DNA of 64,000 nucleotides from Deinococcus sp. QL22 (lineage in GTDB: Bacteria > Deinococcota > Deinococci > Deinococcales > Deinococcaceae): positions 1 through 64,000 of the forward strand of contig NZ_CP097156.1 of the NCBI RefSeq assembly GCF_023370075.1, given 5' to 3'. Below the pieces are notes generated by a model. It ran no database searches. It saw only the letters and a list, made by a program, of their open reading frames with translations, and was not told the DNA's origin. Below, piece after piece: positions 58,130 to 64,000 of the stretch; the first letter of the stretch is position 1, and each line of letters begins with the position of its first letter. The position numbers were made by a program, and so were the translations under genes.

Positions 58130-58445
58130 CTCTTTTGCACCCCACTTCAAACCGCGCTGGGCGGTACTCCCAAGGCATCTTGTCTGACTTCGCCCGGTTG
58201 CAGTCGGGGCACGCGCATACGAGGTTGTTCATATAGTTGCTGCCCCCTTTGCTGAGCGGAATGAAATGGTCTACCTGAAACTTGTTCGGGCCGATGAGGT
58301 CAAGCTTTTCATCACAGTAATGACATAGCCCTTTCTGTTTGCCGAACCTGATCTGAACATCCCACTTGTCGAAGCTGCCAACCGCGCCGTGTTGCTGGGC
58401 GCGGCGGCGATGCTTCGACCTGTACGCATCGCCGCCGCGAATCAC
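58122..58445 (-). CDS. HNH endonuclease, 107 aa
   Basis: A compact HNH: GLCHYCDEKL, FQVDHFIPLSKGGSNYMNNLVCACPDCNRAKSDK, with both CxxC pairs, the DH and the N conserved. GTG 58445 overlaps the stop of the 76-aa module gene. A similar HNH gene sits in the module at 29688. May act with or independently of the GIY-YIG enzyme in mobility of the module. Confidence 0.85.
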   Translation of the reverse strand: MIRGGDAYRSKHRRRAQQHGAVGSFDKWDVQIRFGKQKGLCHYCDEKLDLIGPNKFQVDHFIPLSKGGSNYMNNLVCACPDCNRAKSDKMPWEYRPARFEVGCKRDG

Positions 58446-58672
58446 TCGTGATCTCGCCTGTGATTGCGCCAGAGGTGCATCCGCAGGGCGCTCAGCACCA
58501 AACTGGCCGTGTGGCGATCATTTTCGGTATCGAAAGCAATCAGGAACCGCCCGTCTTGGTCAACCTCTACGGTAGTCGCAATAAGGCTGCTGATGGATTC
58601 CAGCTCATTAATGCTGATGCTGACGTTCGCCAGCTTATATTTCCTGTCCAACTGGGGGGTGGACTTCATCAT
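58442..58672 (-). CDS. Hypothetical module protein B2, 76 aa (homologue at 28778)
   Basis: VEVDQDGRFLIAFDTENDRHTASLVLSALRMHLWRNH aligns with the C-terminal half of the 86-aa protein at 28778-29038. Same place in the module: second leftward gene, overlapping the first by ATGA. Function unknown. Confidence 0.65.
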   Translation of the reverse strand: MMKSTPQLDRKYKLANVSISINELESISSLIATTVEVDQDGRFLIAFDTENDRHTASLVLSALRMHLWRNHRRDHE

Positions 58673-59106
58673 GCCGCCCGCTCCTTGCCGTGCGTGAAGG
58701 ACAGAAAAGCCAGCACCGTGTCCCGTTCGTCAGCGGTCAAGAGGGCGAGGCTGTAGACAGGCGTGTCCAGTGCAGCGGAGGCGAAGCCGTAATGCTCTTT
58801 GCTCGGCACACCAGCGCGGGCCAAACGGCGGTGAAGGCTTTCGGCGGCAGGCTTGCCGATAGCGGCGGGTTCCAGCTTCTCACTGATGACGGTCAGGTCG
58901 TGAGCGCCGTGCAGCAGGGCGATGGCTTTGATGGCCTCTACGGGCTCACAGTTGACTGTGCCTTCGATGCCTGCCGCCGTGCGGGTCAGGGTCACGATGT
59001 CACGTGCTTTGTCCGTCACCACACCGCATTCGCGGTACAGGGTGACAACTTCCCAAGTGCGGGTGATGGCGGGTGCTTTTGCGTGTGCTTCGGTGTAAAC
59101 TGTCAT
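58669..59106 (-). CDS. Hypothetical module protein A2, 145 aa (homologue at 29035)
   Basis: N-terminal 60 residues match the 91-aa protein at 29035 (MTVYTEAHAKAPAITRTWEV...). It has a longer C-terminus (LHRRLARAGVPSKEHYGFASAALDTPVYSLALLTADERDTVLAFLSFTHGKERAA). ATG 59106 has AGGTGGA upstream within a conserved leader that can pair AATCC with GGATT. Confidence 0.7.
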   Translation of the reverse strand: MTVYTEAHAKAPAITRTWEVVTLYRECGVVTDKARDIVTLTRTAAGIEGTVNCEPVEAIKAIALLHGAHDLTVISEKLEPAAIGKPAAESLHRRLARAGVPSKEHYGFASAALDTPVYSLALLTADERDTVLAFLSFTHGKERAA

Positions 59107-59173
59107 TAATCCACCTCTAGTTCGGATTCCAAAGAAGGCGCGTTTCCTAGGCGCTGAGCTTTCTTTGGTTCCT
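59107..59173 (-). promoter_or_regulatory. Structured 5' leader of module gene A2
   Basis: Leftward mRNA: CCAAAGAA/TTCTTTGG forms a stem; AAUCC right after it can pair with GGAUU at the start region (positions 59124-59128 with 59108-59112). The same arrangement precedes gene A1 at 29310. Confidence 0.45.
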
Positions 59174-59178
59174 GCATA

Positions 59179-59214
59179 GTAGCATCCATTGCTACCGGAA
59201 GCAATAGCTGCTAC
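59179..59214. promoter_or_regulatory. 36-bp interrupted palindrome, probable operator of the second module
   Basis: Nested inverted repeats GTAGCA-N3-ATTGCT-N6-AGCAAT-N3-TGCTAC lie between the divergent XRE and A2 genes, the same place as the 46-bp palindrome of the first module but with unrelated sequence. Confidence 0.65.
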
Positions 59215-59233
59215 CATCTAGAGGGGTGATATT

Positions 59234-59455
59234 GTGACTGGAATGAATGAGCAGGTCAGAAAGGCGGTGCAGGAAGCGATGACTGAGCGTGAGCTTTCGC
59301 AGGGTGAGTTGGCTCGACGTACCGGGTTAGTGCGCCCCGCTGTCTCCAAGTTGTTGAATGGCACGGTTGGGCGCGTCCCTGAGAACTGGCAACGTATTCT
59401 GGATGAGTTAGACCTTGAACTGGTGGCCCAGCCTCGGCAAAAGCTCCCTAAATAA
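59234..59455 (+). CDS. XRE-family regulator of the second module, 73 aa
   Basis: HTH at residues about 15-55 (MTERELSQGELARRTGLVRPAVSKLLNG), then VPENWQRILDELDLELVAQP, matching the XRE protein at 29440. GTG 59234 has GAGGGG seven bases upstream; ATG 59243 is an alternative. Probably controls A2, B2 and the endonucleases through 59179-59214. Confidence 0.85.
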   Translation: MTGMNEQVRKAVQEAMTERELSQGELARRTGLVRPAVSKLLNGTVGRVPENWQRILDELDLELVAQPRQKLPK

Positions 59456-59544
59456 CGTGCTTTAGCGGTTTACGTACTTTCATCTTGAAGAGGGTTGGGC
59501 AAGTGAAGCCCCTCGCTCAAAAGATGTGGGGTACGGTTGGGGAT

Positions 59545-60030
59545 ATGAATAAAAAGGAACAGGCTGCTGCTAAGGCGGAACGGAATCGGAAGAATGCTGC
59601 TGCCGTAGCCGCGTTATCGCCTCAGAAGCGCATGGCCCTCAATGCCGTCACGGGCCTACTATTGCTTGGCGGGATTGCCTTTCTGATGTTCATGTTTCGA
59701 GGATGCGGAAGTACCACTACGGCCACTTCGAATTCCACAGTTGGAATGACCCCCGCTCAATTGCTAGCTACTGGCGATGGCCGAGAACGGAACGACCCCC
59801 AGATGGCGACGGCCTTTGCGCGGTTAGATGCAGCCTGCCCGGAAAACGGAGAAAAGGTGGCTGACATTGCGACCAACATCAAAAATTTGATCAAGAGCGA
59901 AACTGGACAAGATCTCCCAATGATCTTCGTTATGAACCAGCTCTCTGACACCCAGGAAGCTATACAGAGCAAGATGACTTGCGTGGATACTGGAATCGCC
60001 CTGGTCACTATTATGAGTGAATCACGTTAA
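59545..60030 (+). CDS. Membrane-anchored protein with conserved two-Cys domain (paralogue of 1254-1769)
   Basis: ATG 59545 gives a basic cytoplasmic start (MNKKEQAAAKAERNRKN), one TM (NAVTGLLLLGGIAFLMFMF, about residues 33-51), a Ser/Thr linker and the domain FARLDAACPENGEKVADIA ... TCVDTGIALVTIM shared with 1254. An upstream start at 59485 is possible. Transcribed against the late genes, so expressed independently of virion genes. Unknown function. Confidence 0.75.
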   Translation: MNKKEQAAAKAERNRKNAAAVAALSPQKRMALNAVTGLLLLGGIAFLMFMFRGCGSTTTATSNSTVGMTPAQLLATGDGRERNDPQMATAFARLDAACPENGEKVADIATNIKNLIKSETGQDLPMIFVMNQLSDTQEAIQSKMTCVDTGIALVTIMSESR

Positions 60031-60035
60031 GCAAA

Positions 60036-60073
60036 GGGGAAAGCGCGGCTGCGGGCAATAGCAGATTTTCCCC
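60036..60073. terminator. Possible terminator between convergent genes
   Basis: GGGGAAA (60036-60042) can pair with TTTCCCC (60067-60073), with CTGC/GCAG inside. Lies between converging genes; the T-run is short, so the call is weak. Confidence 0.35.
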
Positions 60074-60140
60074 CTCAAAGGCCGGGTGGACGCACACCCA
60101 GCCCCGTCAGGTGCCGTGGAATGCTGGATTCACCCCCAAA

Positions 60141-60557
60141 TTAAGCTGGAGCACCAGCGTCCAAGGCCAGGTACTGCTCGGCCACCGTGAAGATGCGCTC
60201 CAGGGAGTCATCGGCGGCCACGAGCTGCACCACCCAACTCGCGTGGGCGAGGTGCTTGTTCTCCAGGGCTTCAGCGAGCGCCGCACAGTGGTGGGGGGCC
60301 AGCAGTTGGGGGCCGTCCAAGTCAGGTGTGCGGGCGTAGGCAGGCAGGAACTCCGAACCCTTGAACAGCTTCCAGTCCGGCGTGTTGCCCCCGCCCTTGC
60401 TTTTGCCGCCGTTGACGTTGCCGAGCATGGCCGTGAGCTGGGCCACCGGCCACGCCCGCTTGTAATGGATGCCGGGAATTCGTCCGAACAGCACCGCCAG
60501 CACCAGACTGGCTTCGTCGCAGGCCGCCCGCCAAGTGTAAGCCGGGTAATGCTCCAC
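60141..60557 (-). CDS. Tail assembly chaperone, frameshift (T) part
   Basis: The listed frame begins at GTG 60557, but coding sense continues upstream in the same frame (LAPIDWGEILCDIVEHYPAYTWRAACDEA) to the slippery site at 60623-60629. The natural product is therefore a -1 fusion with the upstream chaperone, as in lambda G/GT. This acidic-helical part would bind tape measure and tail tube protein. In most siphophages it directly precedes the tape measure gene; here about 3 kb of endonuclease module intervenes. Confidence 0.75.
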   Translation of the reverse strand: MEHYPAYTWRAACDEASLVLAVLFGRIPGIHYKRAWPVAQLTAMLGNVNGGKSKGGGNTPDWKLFKGSEFLPAYARTPDLDGPQLLAPHHCAALAEALENKHLAHASWVVQLVAADDSLERIFTVAEQYLALDAGAPA

Positions 60558-60592
60558 GATGTCGCATAGGATTTCTCCCCAATCAATCGGGG

Positions 60593-61366
60593 CTAGGTCG
60601 ACGCGGCGGCGTCCGCCCCGGCGTTTGGGGTCTCACCCTCTTCGGGCTCGTCGTCCGGCGTCGAGCCGTCGCGCAGGTAGGCCGTGACCTGACCGAGGCC
60701 CTCGTTCATCAGGTGCGACAGCAGCCACGCGCCGTCAATGGCCGCGCCGTCGTCGGCAATCCGGGCGTTCAGGTTGTCCGCGAGCAGGTCGGCTGTAGCC
60801 CGGATGATGATTTTGGAACGGCCCTGCAACTCGAAGGCTTTCCCACGCACCCGTTCGAACATGGCTGCCGAGTCTTCGCCGTCGAGCACTTCAACCTCGC
60901 TCAGGCTCTGCGCGTCGTCAGCCACCGTCAGGGCGTCCAGCTCGTCAGCCTTCTCAGCGGCGGCCAGCACCTCGGCGTAGCTCAGGGCGCGGGCTGTGAA
61001 AGTGCGGCCTTCGAGCTCGATCGGCTCGAACACCGGCAGGTCGAGCGTTTCGCCGGGAGCCAGCCCCTCGCCTGTCCGCAGGTAGGAAATCAGGCGTGTG
61101 CCGCTGACTTTCCCTACATGCTGAGTGACCCAGTCCCGGTCAAGGTAGCCTTCGCCCTGTTTGCGGGAATTCAGCAGGTGGCGCACCAGGTCAATTTCGG
61201 CGTGCAGGCGGTCAACCGTCTTGGTGGAGATGCCGCTGAGGTTCACCTCTTGCAACAGCATTTCCTCTTCGCCGTTCAGGCGCTTGCTCCAGAAACCCAC
61301 ATTACCAATCGACACGGGGCGGTTTTCATGGAAGCGGGTGGTCAGAATCAATTTGTTTTTCTTCAT
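60593..61366 (-). CDS. Tail assembly chaperone (G part), 257 aa
   Basis: Lies between the major tail protein and tape measure genes. Mostly helical (LHAEIDLVRHLLNSRKQGEG, SYAEVLAAAEKADELDALT, AMFERVRGKAFELQGRSKIIIRATADLLAD) with an acidic end (DDEPEEGETPNAGADAAAST). GGAG precedes ATG 61366. A CCCAAAC heptamer in frame ten codons before the stop allows -1 frameshifting into the next frame. Confidence 0.75.
   Translation of the reverse strand: MKKNKLILTTRFHENRPVSIGNVGFWSKRLNGEEEMLLQEVNLSGISTKTVDRLHAEIDLVRHLLNSRKQGEGYLDRDWVTQHVGKVSGTRLISYLRTGEGLAPGETLDLPVFEPIELEGRTFTARALSYAEVLAAAEKADELDALTVADDAQSLSEVEVLDGEDSAAMFERVRGKAFELQGRSKIIIRATADLLADNLNARIADDGAAIDGAWLLSHLMNEGLGQVTAYLRDGSTPDDEPEEGETPNAGADAAAST
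60623..60629 (-). other. Programmed -1 frameshift slippery site (CCCAAAC)
   Basis: Leftward reading gives C CCA AAC in the zero frame of the chaperone gene, the XXXYYYZ form. Slippage joins ...EGETP to the -1 frame, which stays open to 60141. Such a site is conserved in function between the two tail chaperone genes of most siphophages. Confidence 0.8.
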
Positions 61367-61595
61367 TTGGGGTCTCCACGGGCAGGTCGATATGGGGATA
61401 CATCCCGACGCCTTCAGGCAGGTCGAGGGGCAAGGTGACGCTCAGGCGGTGGCCTTCAGCGTCCGAAACGGTCACGGGACTGGGGAGGAGCTCCAAAAGG
61501 AACAGGACGGCGTCTTCAATCACGCCGTCCTGTGCGTCTTCCTCAGAGAGAATCACCAGTCTGGGCGTGTCGTTCCACACGTCACGCCAGATCAC
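61326..61595 (-). CDS. Small tail-region protein, 89 aa
   Basis: GTG 61595 is the best start (VIWRDVWNDTPRLVILSEED...), just after the major tail gene's stop. Contains VIEDAVLFLLELLPSPVTVSDAEGHRLSVTLPLD. Overlaps the chaperone start by 41 bases. Function unknown. Confidence 0.6.
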   Translation of the reverse strand: MIWRDVWNDTPRLVILSEEDAQDGVIEDAVLFLLELLPSPVTVSDAEGHRLSVTLPLDLPEGVGMYPHIDLPVETPNEEKQIDSDHPLP

Positions 61596-61600
61596 GCGGC

Positions 61601-62083
61601 TTAGGCGGGGATGACGCCGGGGAGGGGGCCTTCCTGCACGCTGAGCTCGTGGGTGGCCGTGATGACGCCCTTGCTGGGTACGGTCAGTTCCCAGGTGCGC
61701 ACATCGACCACCAGATCGAACACTGGCTTGCCCGCGCCCGCACCGAGGGGCAACACTTCCACGTACACCAGGCCGCCCGTTTCGGTTTCGGCAAACGCGG
61801 CGGTCTGCATGATCACCACGGCGGGATCGTCTTCGACCCAAGTGGTCTCGCCCAGGCTCATGGTGCCGTCGCGGCCCCCGTCACGCACGGAGATGGTGCG
61901 CCCGCCCGTGCAGAAGTTCTCGATGTCGATGGTGGTGTTCTCAATGCCGATGGTCACTTCGGACGCAAGGCACAGGAGCTTGAAAGCGGCGGTGGCGGGC
62001 TTGGTGGCCAGTTCTCCGGTGAAGGCGGTGACGGGGGCCACGCGAATAATGGCGTTCTTACCGAAACGAAACTTTGGAGCCAT
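61601..62083 (-). CDS. Major tail (tube) protein, 160 aa
   Basis: Beta-rich protein directly upstream of the tail chaperones and after the tail terminator gene: MAPKFRFGKNAIIRVAPVTAFTGELATKPATAAFKLLCLASEVTIG, IDIENFCTGGRTISVRDG, WELTVPSKGVITATHELSV. Position and composition fit the tail tube protein; GGAGG precedes ATG 62083. Confidence 0.75.
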   Translation of the reverse strand: MAPKFRFGKNAIIRVAPVTAFTGELATKPATAAFKLLCLASEVTIGIENTTIDIENFCTGGRTISVRDGGRDGTMSLGETTWVEDDPAVVIMQTAAFAETETGGLVYVEVLPLGAGAGKPVFDLVVDVRTWELTVPSKGVITATHELSVQEGPLPGVIPA

Positions 62084-62099
62084 GAGTCCCTCCTGGGGA

Positions 62100-62477
62100 T
62101 TAGTCGGCGGTGACAGCGAGCGTCACCTGTTCGGGGTAATCGCGGCTCTCTTCGAGCAGCGCCGGATCGTCAGCCAGCGGCCAGAAGGCCTCAGCAATGG
62201 CGTTGACCGCCGCTTCGAGGTCTTCTTGTCCGCTCTGGTTCACGAGGCGAATGGGAAACGAGGTCTGGAAGCCGAGGAAGGCAAACGCGGGGACAACCCG
62301 TTGCCGGGGGTTGGCGGAGATGATCACTTCAAGGCCCGTGACGGTGGTGCCCTCTGGCCAGTCGCCCACGGTGAGGCCGTCAGCAGTTTGACCACCGGGG
62401 AAGGTGGCCACACCCAGCACGACCCCAGCTTCGACGAACGCCACCCGCACCCGTTCGGCGATCAGGGCAGAATTCAC
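62100..62477 (-). CDS. Tail terminator-like protein, 125 aa
   Basis: NSALIAERVRVAFVEAG at the start, FPIRLVNQSGQEDLEAAVNAIAEAFWPLADD in the centre: helix-strand order typical of neck/tail terminator proteins. Upstream of the major tail gene. Assignment by position. Confidence 0.6.
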   Translation of the reverse strand: MNSALIAERVRVAFVEAGVVLGVATFPGGQTADGLTVGDWPEGTTVTGLEVIISANPRQRVVPAFAFLGFQTSFPIRLVNQSGQEDLEAAVNAIAEAFWPLADDPALLEESRDYPEQVTLAVTAD

Positions 62478-62875
62478 CGGAGCGCCCGCAGGTGGCGGTC
62501 AAAGCTGGCCACCAGGTTGACTTTCTGGAGGGCGTAGCGCGGCACGTTGCGGGCCGGGAGGGAGTAGGCCCGCTTGCGGAAGACCGCACCCAGGTAGGTG
62601 GCGGCGGCGTGCTCTGCCGTCCACACCACGCGGGCGCTCAGGCCCGCGTAGACCGCCGGTTGCTGACTGTTGCGCAGGGTGCCCAGATCGACCACATTGC
62701 GGGGGCTGCTGGCCGTGGAACCATTCTCCCGCCGGGTAGAGCCGCTCCAACCCCAGATCACCTCATCGTGAGCGGCGCGGGCGGCCACCTCCACGTCCCG
62801 CACGGTGCGGCGGAAGGCGAGACCCACTTTGCGGTCGAAGGCCCCTAAATCCACAGTCACTCGGACGCTCCCCAC
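62474..62875 (-). CDS. HK97 gp10-like tail completion protein, 133 aa
   Basis: Basic protein (VTVDLGAFDRKVGLAFRRTVRDVEVAARAAHDEV ... RNVPRYALQKVNLVASFDRHLRAL) in the place of the head-tail or tail completion protein. Overlaps the next gene by four bases. Confidence 0.6.
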   Translation of the reverse strand: MGSVRVTVDLGAFDRKVGLAFRRTVRDVEVAARAAHDEVIWGWSGSTRRENGSTASSPRNVVDLGTLRNSQQPAVYAGLSARVVWTAEHAAATYLGAVFRKRAYSLPARNVPRYALQKVNLVASFDRHLRALR

Positions 62876-62878
62876 GGC

Positions 62879-63412
62879 CTATTCCAGCGCGGCGCGGATG
62901 GCCTCCAGCCGCTTGACGCCCACGCCGGGGGCTTCGCGCAGTTCCGCGTCGGTGGCGTCGCGCACAGCCTGGAGGGTGCGCAGGCCAATCGAACGCAGGC
63001 CTTCGACTTCCGGGAAGTCATCTGCCAAAAGAGCGTCCTGAACAGCGGCAGCCTTAGCCACTTCAGCCAGTTCCGGAACGGCCTCCCCTGTGGGCGTGAG
63101 GTGCACAAGCTGCTCGATCTCGCGGGCGGCCTGCTCAATGCCGGACTTGAAGAGGGCCTGCTCATGGTCGTAGCTGCCGTAGCGCCGGGTCACCGCGCGG
63201 TTGTACTTCCGCAGCGGCTCCAGTGCGGCCTGGATGGCGGCGCGGACGCGGTAGCCTTCCAGGGCTTCGGGTGGCACGAGATCAGGGTTGATGGTCAGGG
63301 TGGCGAGGTTCGCGCCGCCGGTATAGTCCACCGCAATCTGGGCCGCAGCCTCTTGCGCTGCGTCCTCGGTCACCATGACCCGTTTGAGCGCTTCAGGAAT
63401 AGGGGTCTTCAT
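62879..63412 (-). CDS. Head-tail region protein with C-terminal helix-hairpin-helix, 177 aa
   Basis: ATG 63412 has GGAGGA five bases upstream and overlaps the upstream stop. The helical body (YRVRAAIQAALEPLRKYNRAVTRRYGSYDHEQALF) resembles adaptor proteins. The end (LRSIGLRTLQAVRDATDAELREAPGVGVKRLEAIRAAL) is a clear HhH DNA-binding motif, unusual in a structural gene. Confidence 0.65.
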   Translation of the reverse strand: MKTPIPEALKRVMVTEDAAQEAAAQIAVDYTGGANLATLTINPDLVPPEALEGYRVRAAIQAALEPLRKYNRAVTRRYGSYDHEQALFKSGIEQAAREIEQLVHLTPTGEAVPELAEVAKAAAVQDALLADDFPEVEGLRSIGLRTLQAVRDATDAELREAPGVGVKRLEAIRAALE

Positions 63413-64000
63413 CGTGTCCTCCACAGACTTAAAAAGCGTCCGCCGAACTGCGCTTCTCGCCAGAGATCGGCGTCGGGAAAGGCGAGCTGTACGGTCAGGG
63501 TGCCGGGCTGGCCATCCAACGTGAGGGGGCTGGAACTGCCCCACACCACGCCTGGAGGCCTGGCCGTTGGTGCGGTCAGGCTGCCCCAGCGCCCAATCAG
63601 GGCAACTTCGGCCGCGTCTGCCCCCACCGTTTCGCGGATGCGGGGGTCGGTAGTCGCGGTGAGGCGCACAGCCACGTTGATGGGCACGCCGGGGCCAGGG
63701 CGCTGGTTGCCGCGTGCATCAGCGACCAGCGGGCCAGCGGTCTGAAAAGAGAGCTGATCGACACGGGTGCGCTCGATCAGCGGCGCACCGCGCACGACCG
63801 TCACCCAGTCCAGCCCGCCCGGATTGAGCGGCTCAGCCACGGGCACGAACACCCGTCCACCTGCCGCCGCGACCGTGAAGCCGGGCGTTTGAGCGAGCGG
63901 CGTATGCGCCAACACAAGGGTGGTCGAACGCGAAGTGAACCCTGGCTCGTCGGGATCAGGGGCGACGGTGGTGCCGTCCTCTTCCTGTCCGATCAGGGCA
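63409..64000 (-). CDS. Minor structural protein, N-terminus beyond the window
   Basis: The frame stays open to the right edge, so the start lies past 64000; a GTG at 63915 is internal. The visible 196 residues include ALIGQEEDGTTVAPDPDEPGFTS, VAVRLTATTDPRIRETVGADAAEVALIGRWG and a beta-rich C-terminus (TLTVQLAFPDADLW), consistent with a head-tail joining protein. Confidence 0.65.
   Translation of the reverse strand, partial: ALIGQEEDGTTVAPDPDEPGFTSRSTTLVLAHTPLAQTPGFTVAAAGGRVFVPVAEPLNPGGLDWVTVVRGAPLIERTRVDQLSFQTAGPLVADARGNQRPGPGVPINVAVRLTATTDPRIRETVGADAAEVALIGRWGSLTAPTARPPGVVWGSSSPLTLDGQPGTLTVQLAFPDADLWREAQFGGRFLSLWRTR

Noticed and set aside
1..64000. tRNA or rRNA genes
   Set aside because: No cloverleaf-like or rRNA segments were recognised by eye; a tRNA scan would be needed to be certain.

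Overview
The window looks like part of a temperate siphovirus genome from a Deinococcus-like host, either an integrated prophage or, more likely, a plasmid-prophage. The DNA is GC-rich. Several genes start with little or no leader, directly after a -10 box (TAnnnT 5 to 8 bases before ATG), a habit known from Deinococcus. Tail morphogenesis genes, an early-type operon, a repressor region and a ParA/ParB pair lie together. Terminase, portal and capsid genes are not in the window; they would be expected past position 64000. The host assignment is inference.

Layout. 1-1191: three small leftward genes and one small rightward gene. 1254-1769: a membrane/Cys protein with a paralogue at 59545-60030. 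1871-4973: a lysis-lysogeny-like control region with a small XRE repressor, a second HTH regulator, two identical 19-bp operators facing each other, a TPR-rich protein whose stop codon overlaps the start of a 48-aa secreted peptide (Rap/Phr or arbitrium-like layout), and a third copy of the operator inside the divergent early promoter. 4973-24655: a rightward operon of about 40 genes, nearly all overlapping by 1-8 bases. It encodes ASCH proteins, a Dam-type methylase, an HsdM-like protein, several multi-winged-helix proteins, a coiled-coil protein, a deoxyribosyltransferase-like protein, a LuxR-type HTH protein and many small Zn-ribbon or unknown proteins. 24679-28175: a lipoprotein, an unknown gene, ParA/ParB, a small Zn protein and an XRE-HEPN fusion.

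28.3-31.4 kb holds an IS605-type arrangement (tnpA leftward, tnpB rightward). Between the two lie two small leftward genes, a 46-bp perfect palindrome carrying two mirror-image promoters, an XRE gene and an HNH gene. The same XRE plus two-gene plus HNH module recurs at 58.1-59.5 kb, next to a GIY-YIG endonuclease and without transposase. 31511-33330 is a Septu-like AAA ATPase/HNH pair.

33531 to the window end is the leftward late region. In transcription order: minor structural proteins, tail completion, tail terminator, major tail protein, tail assembly chaperones with a -1 frameshift site, the inserted endonuclease module, a giant tape measure protein with an embedded NlpC/P60 domain, distal tail and hub proteins, three large tailspike/fibre candidates, and lysis genes (M23 endolysin, XhlA-like and three-TM holin candidates, lipoproteins) interleaved with fibres.

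Working model (inference): the XRE repressor holds all three operators in the lysogen, silencing the early promoter near 4870-4893. The TPR/peptide pair, transcribed divergently from the same control region, could report prophage density to that switch. ParA/ParB would maintain the prophage as a plasmid. The Septu-like pair, the HEPN protein and the lipoprotein are candidate lysogen-expressed defence or exclusion functions.
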